From Dendrophyllia cribrosa (taxonomy: Eukaryota; Cnidaria; Anthozoa; Scleractinia; Dendrophylliidae), in assembly GCA_024195265.1 (NCBI GenBank), contig JAJLRJ010000004.1, forward strand, positions 2,055,125-2,119,124: a DNA stretch of 64,000 bases, given 5' to 3'. The notes beneath the pieces were generated by a model that did no database searches, was not told where the DNA came from, and was given only the letters and a program-made list of their open reading frames with translations. Numbering within the stretch: the first letter of the stretch is position 1; each line of letters opens with the position of its first letter. The position numbers and the translations under genes are program-made. This document shows positions 9,800 to 18,186 of the stretch, one piece after another.

Positions 9800-10291
9800 A
9801 TGAAGTTTTCTATCCAAGAGGAAGGAAAAGAAAAGCAAACTTTTTTCACATTCAAAGAAGCTCAGGAACAAACTGGTCTTCCCTCAAAAACGATCTTGAG
9901 AGTTCTCAAATCAGGCAACATCAAATATTTCAGAAGAGCGGATAAAAAAACTTTTTGGATTCAGCAGGAAGAAGAGTCACCATTTATCCAGATTGATGGA
10001 GAAGATTTTTTCACCGCAGAGGAAATTCAGGAACGATTTGGATTGTCGCGCACAGTTTTTTTCAATCAACTCAACAAGAAAAAAACTCATTTTCTGGATT
10101 CAACTGAGAAATCTCACGATGTCACTTGGAAATCTCCCAGACTGGAAGAATTTCTCGATTTGATGAAAGAGAAAGCTATGGTTGAAAAAGTTCTTCATTT
10201 TCGCTCAAGAAAAGGAATACCAAAAATGGACTCAGATAAAAAGTCTGCGATAAACAAATTCGTTGACCAAACTTGTCAAGCCACATTTTGA
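9800..10291 (+). CDS. Putative tandem helix-turn-helix DNA-binding protein
   Basis: This gene encodes 163 aa. The ATG at 9800 is chosen for its AAATAAAATG context, although the frame is open from 9635. Two similar segments, FTFKEAQEQTGLPSKTILRVL and FTAEEIQERFGLSRTVFFNQL, look like repeated NUMOD1/HTH-type DNA-binding modules. The related pattern at the start of the 11886 gene supports this. It is the first gene of the rightward block next to PolB, so a regulator or replication accessory role is an inference. The C-terminus is basic and helical, with no other domain recognised. Confidence 0.65.
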   Translation: MKFSIQEEGKEKQTFFTFKEAQEQTGLPSKTILRVLKSGNIKYFRRADKKTFWIQQEEESPFIQIDGEDFFTAEEIQERFGLSRTVFFNQLNKKKTHFLDSTEKSHDVTWKSPRLEEFLDLMKEKAMVEKVLHFRSRKGIPKMDSDKKSAINKFVDQTCQATF

Positions 10292-10314
10292 ATTTTTTAT
10301 CCAATGGATAAAAA

Positions 10315-10590
10315 ATGAACAAAGAAAAACTTTTCACAATCGAGGGGCAAGATTTCTTTTCTCTGGAGGAAATCAAAATTGCACTGGCTGAAATAAGAAA
10401 TCATGCAACTTTGATTGATCCCAAATTTTACAAAGCAACAAGTGGGTTGACGGAGGAAGAAATCGCATGGATGCATTGGGCTGAAATTGAAACCAAGATT
10501 CAGAAAGCCGTTGACAAGGTAAATGGTTTTCTTCCAGTCAAAACTGAAAAAGACAGACAGTTTGGAGAAATGGATTTTGGAAATAAATGA
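10315..10590 (+). CDS. Small unknown protein of the replication block
   Basis: This gene encodes 91 aa and starts 23 bp after the preceding stop, with GGATAAAAAATG upstream. The product is charged and mostly helical. It begins with a short FTIEGQDFFSLEEI stretch that echoes the IDGEDFFTAEEI stretch of the gene before it, suggesting a truncated relative of its HTH module. No catalytic motif is visible. Confidence 0.6.
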   Translation: MNKEKLFTIEGQDFFSLEEIKIALAEIRNHATLIDPKFYKATSGLTEEEIAWMHWAEIETKIQKAVDKVNGFLPVKTEKDRQFGEMDFGNK

Positions 10591-10612
10591 TTTTTTTATC
10601 TCCACCAAGAAA

Positions 10613-11260
10613 ATGAATCCCGAAAAAGTTTCCGTTTCCAAGATCATTCTTGAAGAGCCACAAAAATGAACCTCTGGAAAGATCTCATATTGTCTGCTCC
10701 CCTGTTCTCTCGATGGCAAAAAACTTCAACTGAAACTCAAAACAAAGTTTAAAATCTTTGCTCATGAAGGAGATTCTTTTTCACTGGGAATCAATCTCCC
10801 TGAAGAAAATATCTCTTTTTTCCGCGATCTGGAAGCTCATCTTCGCTCAGCTGCAATGAAAAAACAACCGGAAGTGAAAAAACTTTCTCCATCTTTTGCT
10901 AAGTTTCATGCAGAAGATTTCTCTCTCTTGAAAACAGATAAATCTGAACAGGAAAAGATCTTTGCAAAGATTTATCCCTCCAAAATCCCCAAAACAGATT
11001 TCTCCTGTCGTTTTTGGGAGTTGGTTGATGGGAAAAAGAAAAAACCTATTCTGAGGCAAAAAGAACTCATCTCTATGCCACTTTTTGGACAAGTTGTCTT
11101 TTCCATCAAACATCTTTTCTGCGGAAATGTAAAATCTATCACAGCGATTGTGGATGAAGTTCTTGTGGAGGAGATGGTGCAAAGTGCCTCAGCGTTTGAT
11201 GAATATGAGGATCAAAATGAGGATGATGAGGATGAAAAAGATATTCCTTCTTTAAAATGA
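10613..11260 (+). pseudogene. Putative ssDNA-binding protein, interrupted by in-frame TGA
   Basis: The ATG at 10613 opens a frame that meets TGA at 10667-10669 (codon 19). The same frame then stays open to 11260; the first ATG after the stop is at 10856. The C-terminal half (FCGNVKSITAIVDEVLV, then a strongly acidic tail EYEDQNEDDEDEKD) resembles OB-fold/SSB-like proteins encoded near PolB in related elements and some large DNA viruses. The acidic tail is typical of SSBs. The product would coat ssDNA during strand-displacement replication. If the TGA is real, only a late-start fragment or readthrough could be made. The family call is by pattern only. Confidence 0.55.
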
Positions 11261-11556
11261 ACTTCATGGACCGATTTACTGGCAGCGAATTTAACTGTTT
11301 GAAAGCATTTGATCTCAACTGGACAGTGAATAGTTTTTAAGAAAGCAAAGAAGAAAACGATATACTTGCTGAAAAATATCTCAAAGCAAAGAAAATCGAG
11401 AAGAAAATTCGTGATTTTCTCATCTCACTCACTCAAAGATCTCCAGTAGAATCTTATGTGGAGGAAATAAAAAAAGCATGTGAGAATCTTATCACAATCA
11501 AAAAATACAGGGAGGTATGTGAGGATGCGATGCACTTGCAAACTTATTTGCTATGA
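11257..11556 (+). pseudogene. Small unknown helical protein, interrupted by in-frame TAA
   Basis: The ATG overlaps the stop of the preceding gene (ATGA at 11257-11260). After 27 codons the frame meets TAA at 11338-11340, then continues open for 71 codons of lysine/glutamate-rich helical sequence to TGA at 11554-11556. The tight overlap with the SSB-like gene suggests co-expression. The function is unknown. The stop looks like a nonsense mutation, because sequence character does not change in an obvious way across it. Confidence 0.45.
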
Positions 11557-11619
11557 TTTAATATCTCAGATATTAAATCTAGTTGACAAAAAGATCTTTT
11601 TGGAAACAAAAAAGTTGAC

Positions 11620-11786
11620 AATCTGGAAAATAAAAGTTGACAAACAGGGAGGTTACATATTTATTTTTCAAAAGTTTTTATTTTAAAAAGTTTTTTGAGA
11701 AAACCAAAAAGTTTTTTCTCAAAAAAACTTTTTGAAAAACAAATATGTAACCTCCCTGTTTGTCAACTTTTATTTTCCAATCTGGA
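11620..11786. repeat. Central long hairpin
   Basis: An almost perfect inverted repeat runs from CTGGAAAATAAAAGTTGACA into AACAGGGAGGTTACATATTT and back through the complements, with runs of A/T between the arms. It is the same family as the subterminal hairpins at both ends of the element. It lies between two rightward genes and may act as terminator, replication element or nested mobile palindrome. Confidence 0.8.
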
Positions 11787-11885
11787 AACAAAAAAGTTTT
11801 CCTGAAATCTGGTTGACAAAAAGTTTTTCCTGAAATCTGGTTGTCAAAAAAAGTTTTTTTTGTCAACTTTTTTTCCCCAGTTAAA

Positions 11886-12878
11886 ATGTGGAATCTGATT
11901 GACATGACAACTGGAGAAACAGTGGCATCAGAGAAATCGATTTCTGCTCTCTCTCCTCATATGGAATTAACCAGACAATATTTATGTCGAGTTTTGAAAG
12001 AGGGGAAAAACAAATTCACTTTGAAAGATGGGCGACAACTGGAAGTGGTGAAAGATGATCTTTCTCCTGAACCAAAGCCCAAATCAAAGCCCAAGCCTAA
12101 AACAAGACGCCAGAAGATGGCGAAAGAAATTGCGATTGTCAAATATTCTCCAGGGGAGTTAATGAATATTCAATATTTTCCAGGAAAGATGACTCCCTGG
12201 CCTCAAGAAAAATGGAATTTTGTCATTGAAAAGTTAAAAGAGTTCATGAAAACAGAACCATCTCCATTTCCTTTTCCAAAGCATGTTCCTTTTGTAGAAA
12301 AAGAACCAGCTGATATTCCAGAAAAAGAACCAGCTGATATTCCAGAAAAAGAACCAGCTGATATTCCAGAAAAAGAACCAGCTGATATTCCAGAAAAAGA
12401 ACCAGCTGACATTCCAGAAAAAGAACCAGCTGATATTCCAGAAAAAGAACCAGCTGACATTCCAGAAACAGAAACAAAAACAGAAGCAAAATCAGTTGAC
12501 ATCCCAAAAAGTGAAGAAAGTGGACAAATTATTCAACCAGAAGATGATCGTTCTACTTTTGCAGCGTATGTTGCCAATAAAGTGGATGAAATTTTCAAAG
12601 ATTTCACTCCAGGATCTCCATGGGAAAAAACAAAAATAAGACCAGGAGATAAGATTGTGATATATAATCAGCATACAGGCCATTGGTTTAATATAATAGA
12701 TTATTTTGAAGCTGAAGAAATTTTTCAATCATTTGGTTATAATATTTATCCTGATCGGAATGAATTTGCGGAGAATCTAAAACAAGGGGAATGGATTTTT
12801 TACCCAGGAAAAACATGTTTTGGAATGTCTTATGTAGACACTGACATGTGGACACGAACTACATATCAGAAAAAATGA
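11886..12878 (+). CDS. HTH-like protein with EKEPADIP octapeptide repeats
   Basis: This gene encodes 330 aa. The ATG at 11886 sits in a GTTAAAATG context; the upstream open frame runs through the hairpin and is not counted. The N-terminal ~60 residues (LIDMTTGETVASEKSISAL...) resemble a NUMOD1-type HTH module. A lysine/proline linker with PKPKSKPKPK follows, then seven exact or near-exact EKEPADIP units, and a folded C-terminal domain rich in aromatic residues (RPGDKIVIYNQHTGHWFNII). The function is unknown; a DNA-binding scaffold is an inference. It is the last gene of the rightward replication block. Confidence 0.65.
   Translation: MWNLIDMTTGETVASEKSISALSPHMELTRQYLCRVLKEGKNKFTLKDGRQLEVVKDDLSPEPKPKSKPKPKTRRQKMAKEIAIVKYSPGELMNIQYFPGKMTPWPQEKWNFVIEKLKEFMKTEPSPFPFPKHVPFVEKEPADIPEKEPADIPEKEPADIPEKEPADIPEKEPADIPEKEPADIPEKEPADIPETETKTEAKSVDIPKSEESGQIIQPEDDRSTFAAYVANKVDEIFKDFTPGSPWEKTKIRPGDKIVIYNQHTGHWFNIIDYFEAEEIFQSFGYNIYPDRNEFAENLKQGEWIFYPGKTCFGMSYVDTDMWTRTTYQKK
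12297..12464 (+). repeat. Seven 24-bp coding tandem repeats
   Basis: Seven units of GAAAAAGAACCAGCTGAYAT plus TCCA keep the frame and encode EKEPADIP. They differ mainly at a synonymous GAT/GAC position. This low divergence points to recent unit expansion by slippage or unequal exchange. Confidence 0.95.
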
Positions 12879-12904
12879 GTTTTTCATTTCCCAGAAATGA
12901 AAAA

Positions 12905-13399
12905 TCACACAAATAGTTTTTCATATTTTCTCTCAAACTTCTCCAAATCCAGCCCCAAATCAATCACAATCCCATCAACTGCTATCATTGCTGGAAGAAA
13001 TTCATTTCGATCAAATATTCCACTCCTCAAAGCAAAACGCAGATCAGTCAATGTTTTCTCGTAAGTTGTGAACGCGAACTTTGTCATTTCAATTTTGTTT
13101 GCATAATTCTTTATTTCATTCCCTGCTTTGACGACCAGACCTGCACCTGAAATCACTCCTAAAATCACAGGATTCATTGTCACTCCTCCAGCAATCGCTC
13201 CAATCGCAACAAGAGCGGAAGATGTCAAATTTACAAACAAATTCATTCGCTTGAAATGTTTGTGAGCTCTTTTCAAACACCAAAATCTTTTATGATAGAA
13301 TCGATAGAATTGCTTGATCTCTTCCAGTTTTTCTGGAGAGATGTCTTTGCTGATGTGATTGAAATCGAAAATCTTTTTCTTTTGTCGCTCTTTTTTCAT
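12905..13399 (-). CDS. Small two-helix membrane protein
   Basis: This gene encodes 164 aa from the ATG at 13399 (TTAAAATG), in preference to an open upstream extension. A basic N-terminus (KKERQKKK) is followed by a helical segment, then a hydrophobic hairpin of two glycine-rich segments (ALVAIGAIAGGVTMNPVIL and GVISGAGLVV). The C-terminus is soluble and helical. It follows the fibre gene in the same direction, so a virion membrane or host-lysis role is conceivable but not shown. The family is recurrent in cnidarian Polintons as far as I recall; no function is established. Confidence 0.6.
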   Translation of the reverse strand: MKKERQKKKIFDFNHISKDISPEKLEEIKQFYRFYHKRFWCLKRAHKHFKRMNLFVNLTSSALVAIGAIAGGVTMNPVILGVISGAGLVVKAGNEIKNYANKIEMTKFAFTTYEKTLTDLRFALRSGIFDRNEFLPAMIAVDGIVIDLGLDLEKFERKYEKLFV

Positions 13400-13421
13400 T
13401 TTAAGAGAGAAATGAAAAAAT

Positions 13422-14165
13422 TCACGACAAAACCTCAAAAACCAGTGTAATAAGAATTGTCATATTTGGAGTTTCTTTTAGTGATTTGGCTGGAGCAAAA
13501 CCAACGCGAGTCATTTCCTCGATTTCAACTCCATCTCCAAGATCATACTTCCAAATGTGTTGACCAAGCTGACCTTGCCAAGTCCATGTTGTTCTCTTAT
13601 TGTTTATTAACATATCCATCACAAGATCGATTTTAGGGTGTGTAAATGAGTGAATTAGATGGAACATTATCCCAGCTTTGACAAGTCGTGTTTTCATTGG
13701 GAAGAAAACAAATTTTACATCTTTCTCAAACAAGAAGTTATATTTGTCAACAGGATAGTGATAATAACCTGTTTGAACAACTTTATCTCCTGTCAACTTG
13801 AAACCATTCATGTTAAGGTTTGTTTCCATGATCATCTTCCCCGAGTCAAAAACGAAAGGAGCATCATAAACAGAACTTGGCACATCTGATTGAGAACCTG
13901 CCACGCCATAAATAATCAGATTTGCTGGACCTTGATCAGCTGATGATGGTGTTCCTTGCCATTTCAGATCCAGATAAATGAACTCTGGTGAGGTAATCCG
14001 CCATTTATGCATATGAATAATTGATCTTGAATACTTCGCAAATTTTTTTGTTGATTGTTGATTGATATTCAGGCTTGTGCTAACAACATCAACGCTCACA
14101 CCCGTCATGGAAGCGGGGAAGAATTCAATGCAAATCGTATATTCCCCTTCTGGAAGTTTTAACAA
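13422..14165 (-). pseudogene. C-terminal part of fibre-like protein, shifted frame
   Basis: This is about 247 codons of beta-rich sequence (LPEGEYTICIEFFPASMTG...) with no ATG near its start. It opens exactly where the upstream gene (14159-15283) stops, inside an AT-rich TTTATATTA repeat. A small indel there most simply explains the break: both parts would be one protein of about 620 residues, with a C-terminal receptor-binding-type domain. It could alternatively be expressed separately from the internal Met at codon 20. No homologous receptor-binding fold can be named from sequence alone. Confidence 0.6.
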
Positions 14166-15283
14166 TAATATAAATAATATAAATTGTAGGAAGACTTGGT
14201 AATTTCCAAATCATAAGCTTTTTTATTGATCTGATGGGGTGAACTTGCAAAATCAGACAAACCAGTCACTGTCATATCATGTTCAGCGCTGGATTCATCC
14301 ACATCCTCCATCAAATACCGGAATTCATCCTTCAAGTGGGAGGTTGAAGATATATGCGATTCATTGACATATTTTTTGAGTTCAGTCTCTGTTTTGATTA
14401 GTTCCTCTGCCAGAGCTACTGTCTTGATATTTAGTTCCCTGTCGACATATTGTTTTGATGTTGCTTCATTGGATGTTTTTGGATCGGGAAGACCAAGAAG
14501 TTTTTCTCCTCCCATATCCAATTCCCCGGTCATTGTTCCTCCTGACAAAGAAAGCTTATTGGCTGCCGTGTTGGCTATTTGCCCCACCAGCTCGGAGACT
14601 GCCGTGTCCACATATTTTTTATTGACTGCTTGGTCAATGTTAACAGGATCTTTCACGTTAAAAATGAAATTATTTCCCATATCAAGACTTGTTTCCATTG
14701 GGAATGTTTCTTTCCGACTGAGAAAGATATTCTTTGCGTCATCATAGGAGATCAGATTGTTATAGTTCGCGGAAAGATCAGTATAAGTTTGTTGCTTTGA
14801 TTTGACAACATTGAAAAGTTCTTTCAGATCGATGTTTTTTGTTACCTCATGCGTTGGTGCTGGAGCATTTGGGTGATATTTTTTCAGCGTTACCATGTTC
14901 ACCGCAGAAAGATCTTGATTTTCATCAGTATCCAGATTTGTGATCAACTTTCGATCCATGTCAATTTCACCGGGAAGAATCAGTTTCTTTCCCCTGAGAT
15001 CCAGATCTCCTGTCATATGGGAGGATCCATCAACCTGCAAAGAATCTGCTCTCAGTTGAATTAGTTTAGTTTCCACACTGCTTTTCAACGAGTCAACTTG
15101 ATGTTTTGTAACTGCATCACCATTTGCTGTTCCTTCAGCGACATTGACTAGTTTTCTGTTTGACATGTCATAATCTCCTGTGGATGTCAGCTTAAAACCA
15201 ACTCCTGGCAATCCATCTCTTCCATCTCGACCCCCTCGAGAAGTGCTTGTTGTTTCAGAAAGCAATCCATTTGAGTAGCTCAT
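14159..15283 (-). CDS. Fibre-like protein with collagen motif and tail-fibre repeats
   Basis: This gene encodes 374 aa from the ATG at 15283 (TTTAAAATG). Residues near the N-terminus contain a collagen-like GRDGRDGLPG. Several phage-tail-fibre-type repeats follow, of the form [DM..R/G.KL..L/V....A..K.YVD], for example GGEKLLGLPDPK then ATSKQYVD. Such repeats form trimeric beta-helical shafts. The protein is probably an appendage at the virion vertices used for host attachment. Its start overlaps the ATPase stop (TAAAATG). The frame ends in a TTTATATTA repeat, and coding potential continues in another frame to 13422. Confidence 0.7.
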   Translation of the reverse strand: MSYSNGLLSETTSTSRGGRDGRDGLPGVGFKLTSTGDYDMSNRKLVNVAEGTANGDAVTKHQVDSLKSSVETKLIQLRADSLQVDGSSHMTGDLDLRGKKLILPGEIDMDRKLITNLDTDENQDLSAVNMVTLKKYHPNAPAPTHEVTKNIDLKELFNVVKSKQQTYTDLSANYNNLISYDDAKNIFLSRKETFPMETSLDMGNNFIFNVKDPVNIDQAVNKKYVDTAVSELVGQIANTAANKLSLSGGTMTGELDMGGEKLLGLPDPKTSNEATSKQYVDRELNIKTVALAEELIKTETELKKYVNESHISSTSHLKDEFRYLMEDVDESSAEHDMTVTGLSDFASSPHQINKKAYDLEITKSSYNLYYLYYC

Positions 15284-15284
15284 T

Positions 15285-15917
15285 TTAAAGTCTTTCATCA
15301 AAGTTTTTAGCCATGAATTTCCTTGGTTTATCCACATAGAGGAAAGAAAACGGATCACGTATGGCTTTCAGATAATCTTCTTTCTTGATGTTATTCTCCC
15401 CGCAGACTGCAGTCTGTTCTTTGTTGCTTGGAAATTCAAAAATGCAAAGATGCGAGCAATTCAAGCGGATATCTTTTGGTGTTTGGAAATAACTTTGTGA
15501 AAGATAAATCACAGAACAATTCTTGTGTCTGCCTTGGATGAAATAGTCAACCAATGGCTTTTGGTTTTTCTCGCAAACAAAATCGTCAAAAACAACCAGT
15601 TTTTGATTCTCTCCTTGTAATGCCGAAGCTGGGATGATTTCATCCGGGGATGCTTCAATGATGTCATACCCAGCTTCTTTGCTGATTGGGTGAAATGTTT
15701 TCATCAGGTGTTGATATTTGGCTTGGTCAAGATTTTTCGCATAGAGATAAATCTTATCGTAGAAAAGCAAGCGGAGAATCATATCCAGGAGAACGTTTGT
15801 TTTTCCAGATCCTGAAGGACCACAGATCAACATTCTGAAAGTTCGATCCGGCATAAAAGGTTGCAACTGTCGAAAGTTTGTGATTGGGTCATGGCAATCA
15901 TAATTGATAATCTTCAT
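15285..15917 (-). CDS. Packaging ATPase (FtsK/A32-like)
   Basis: This gene encodes 210 aa from the ATG at 15917 (AAATAAAATG). Walker A is GPSGSGKT at residues 33-40 and Walker B is LVVFDD with D111/D112. The conserved SQSYFQTP segment fits the sensor region of A32-type ATPases. The enzyme would drive genome packaging into preformed capsids. Its length is typical of Polinton and virophage ATPases, and it is uninterrupted. It is divergent from the capsid-associated gene at 16000 across an 82-bp gap, with the fibre gene directly downstream. Confidence 0.93.
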   Translation of the reverse strand: MKIINYDCHDPITNFRQLQPFMPDRTFRMLICGPSGSGKTNVLLDMILRLLFYDKIYLYAKNLDQAKYQHLMKTFHPISKEAGYDIIEASPDEIIPASALQGENQKLVVFDDFVCEKNQKPLVDYFIQGRHKNCSVIYLSQSYFQTPKDIRLNCSHLCIFEFPSNKEQTAVCGENNIKKEDYLKAIRDPFSFLYVDKPRKFMAKNFDERL

Positions 15918-15999
15918 TTTATTTCCCAGAAGACAAATTCAGATGAACATCTTGTTCAACATCATGTTCTTCATCCAAATTCATGTTTGTGGACTTAAA

Positions 16000-16626
16000 A
16001 TGAGTTTATTGAAATGGAATGAAATGGCCAAAAGCAAATCTGCTTTGGGAAAAAAAATCAACTTTGTTCACGATGTCATCACCTAGAAAAAGTTGGGTGA
16101 AGAAACAAGCCAAACTGGACTGGCAAAAATGTTCAAACCCATAACAGCAAAACTAGATGAGGTTGTTGCGTCGAATTTGAGGCAGCCAGCTTTGCCAGTT
16201 CGGAGGAAAAAGCCGAAGACCTCACAAGTCGTTGGAGAAAAACCAGTCATAGATTATTATCCAGAAGTTGATCCATTTGAAGAGATGGATGTTGGCAGTT
16301 TGTTTGATGATGAGATTGTTGCGCCGCAAGCAGCTAAACAAATCCCAGCAAATCCTCCAATCTATGCAGAAGAACTACGGCAAGAGGTAGGAGATGACCC
16401 ACCTCCATATGAAGAAGATGAATCTCCTGATTATGCTCTGGCACCGGATGATGAAATAGAAGGAGATAGTATAGCGAACATTAACAAGATGCTAGATAAC
16501 CTGGATATTTTCAGTTATGATACAGTGGATATGGTTCTGAGAACTCCGAATTTATCAGCAACACAGAAAAAAACTATCTTGAGAAACACGTTCTTTTTAG
16601 GGCAGAACATACACGAAACCAATTAA
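16000..16626 (+). pseudogene. PPxY-containing capsid-associated protein, N-terminal part
   Basis: The ATG at 16000 lies in a CTTAAAATG context. The frame meets TAG at 16084-16086 (codon 29), then runs open to 16626. The middle is acidic and proline-rich, with PPPY at 16399-16410 inside DDPPPYEEDE. A helical segment (INKMLDNLDIFSYDTVDMVL) follows. At the T-run 16594-16598 the coding signal moves to another frame (16599-17000), which continues the helical domain. One protein of about 330 residues with two lesions is the simplest reading. Proteins of this layout stand before the penton gene in cnidarian Polintons as far as I recall. Confidence 0.6.
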
Positions 16627-17000
16627 AAGGTTACAAAGCTTCTTTTACCAAAAAGTTTAATAAGGGGGAAATAACTGCAGAGCAAAAGAATTTGCAACAT
16701 CAAAGAATAGATCGTTCCTTTAAAGTTCTAAATGAATACATAAACCATTACAAACAGCAAAAGAAATCATTTCAGGGTTCTGGGTTGAAAAGAAGAAAAA
16801 AAGGTGGAGCTATCCGCTTGTTCTCCAATCCCAAAGAACTTCTCCAGAAACTTGAAGTCATCATTGGCTCCATTCTTGCTGGAAACACAAATCTGGCAAT
16901 CAGAAACACTGGAGTGGGCATTCTTGATCTTCTCCTGAAAGAGTCAGTTATCAACAAATCCCAGCATGAAAAGCTGTTCAAAAACTATTTCAAACCATAA
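16599..17000 (+). pseudogene. C-terminal part of the PPxY capsid-associated protein
   Basis: There are 134 codons with no usable ATG at the front. The sequence is basic and helical (KASFTKKFNKGEI, then KVLNEYINHYKQQKK) with a KRRKKGG patch and a final helical domain. It picks up in the minus-one frame where the 16000-16626 frame loses coding character. The basic patches would suit a nucleic-acid or capsid-interior role. It ends one base before the penton-like gene's ATG. Confidence 0.6.
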
Positions 17001-17001
17001 A

Positions 17002-17760
17002 ATGGAAAGAGAAATCGTCCTGTCATCTTACGCCGTTAAGAACAAACAAAACAAACCTGCAGATTTCACAACAAAATTTAATCGTCCAATTATTCTTGAT
17101 CCGAATGAACAATATGTTGTTGGGCTCAAACGAATCATCAATATGAGTTTTACGTGGTATAACATCAATCCTCAATATGAAAATCAACTGATCAGGTTTT
17201 CCTCTGATGGTGGAAAAACATTTTCCGATATTGCGTTTCCTGCTGGAGTTTGGGAGTATTCTGGGATAAATGATTTCATCCAGGAAGCAACAGTGGTGAA
17301 AGAATCTGGAAAAGAAGATGTTTTTCCAATCAATCTTGCTTTCAGCAATGAAACGTTCAGAGTGACAGTTTCACTAGCTGAAAATTATCAACTGGATTTC
17401 ACCCAATCGAATTTCGGGGATCTTGTGGGGTTTGATAAAAAGATTCTGAAGGAGAAAGTTAATGTTGGCCCAAAAGTTCCAAACCTCAGTCAAGATACTG
17501 ATATGTTGAACATTCATTGTGATTTGACAAATGACTCACTTGTGGATGGGGAAGAGACTGACATCATCTATTCCTTTTCCACATCTGTTTTGCAGGCATC
17601 ATACAGTTTTGAGCGTGAACCCATAAAAATAGCATTCTGCCCTGTGAATAAAAACACGATCAGCTCAATTCGGATCTATATCACAGACGGGAAAAGAAGA
17701 ATTGTCAACTTGAATGGAGCAGACACAGCATTCTCGTTGATATTAAAAAAAAGACTATAA
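17002..17760 (+). CDS. Penton-like minor capsid protein
   Basis: This gene encodes 252 aa from the ATG at 17002 (CATAAAATGG). The product is beta-rich throughout, with the opening pattern VLSSYAVKNKQNKPADFTTKF and IILDPNEQYVVGLKRI that marks Polinton/adintovirus penton (single jelly-roll) proteins. It would form the pentameric vertices of the capsid. The stop is followed after one base by the next ATG, in line with a tightly packed late block. No lesion is seen. Confidence 0.75.
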   Translation: MEREIVLSSYAVKNKQNKPADFTTKFNRPIILDPNEQYVVGLKRIINMSFTWYNINPQYENQLIRFSSDGGKTFSDIAFPAGVWEYSGINDFIQEATVVKESGKEDVFPINLAFSNETFRVTVSLAENYQLDFTQSNFGDLVGFDKKILKEKVNVGPKVPNLSQDTDMLNIHCDLTNDSLVDGEETDIIYSFSTSVLQASYSFEREPIKIAFCPVNKNTISSIRIYITDGKRRIVNLNGADTAFSLILKKRL

Positions 17761-17761
17761 A

Positions 17762-18172
17762 ATGAAAGCATATGAATTTTCTAGAGTTTATCACCCCAAA
17801 CTGGGGAAGTTTGTTTATAAGCATAAAGGAACAGGAATCATTTTTGATTCCATCTTCAAGCCACTGAAAAAGATGGCAGGACCAGCCATGAAAGGAATTC
17901 TCAAGAAAGTTGCGAAACCATTTGCGAAAAAAGCATTGGACGCAGGAATTTCTCACGCTGGGGAAAAAGTGGGCAAAATGGCAGTTGAAAAATCAGGTGA
18001 TTTGATCATGAAAAAACTGGGAAACATGAAGATTGGAAAACCATCTGCGAAACGAGGAAGAAAACCACAATCACTCTCTGCTTCGCTCCCTGCTTCACTC
18101 CCTGTGAAACAACCACAGAGAGAAAGTGCAACTGACATCCTGAATAGACTGATCAGTGGCCAAGGAATTTAA
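17762..18172 (+). CDS. Small basic virion core protein with AT-hook-like motif
   Basis: This gene encodes 136 aa starting at TATAAAATG. It is lysine-rich, with an amphipathic helical region (KGILKKVAKPFAKKALDAG) reminiscent of adenovirus pVI/pX-type internal proteins. A KRGRKPQ AT-hook-like core is followed by a serine/proline linker. It lies between the penton-like and major capsid genes, so packing of DNA or membrane disruption during entry is a reasonable inference. Low complexity makes homology uncertain. Confidence 0.6.
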   Translation: MKAYEFSRVYHPKLGKFVYKHKGTGIIFDSIFKPLKKMAGPAMKGILKKVAKPFAKKALDAGISHAGEKVGKMAVEKSGDLIMKKLGNMKIGKPSAKRGRKPQSLSASLPASLPVKQPQRESATDILNRLISGQGI

Positions 18173-18186
18173 AATAATCTATCAAA

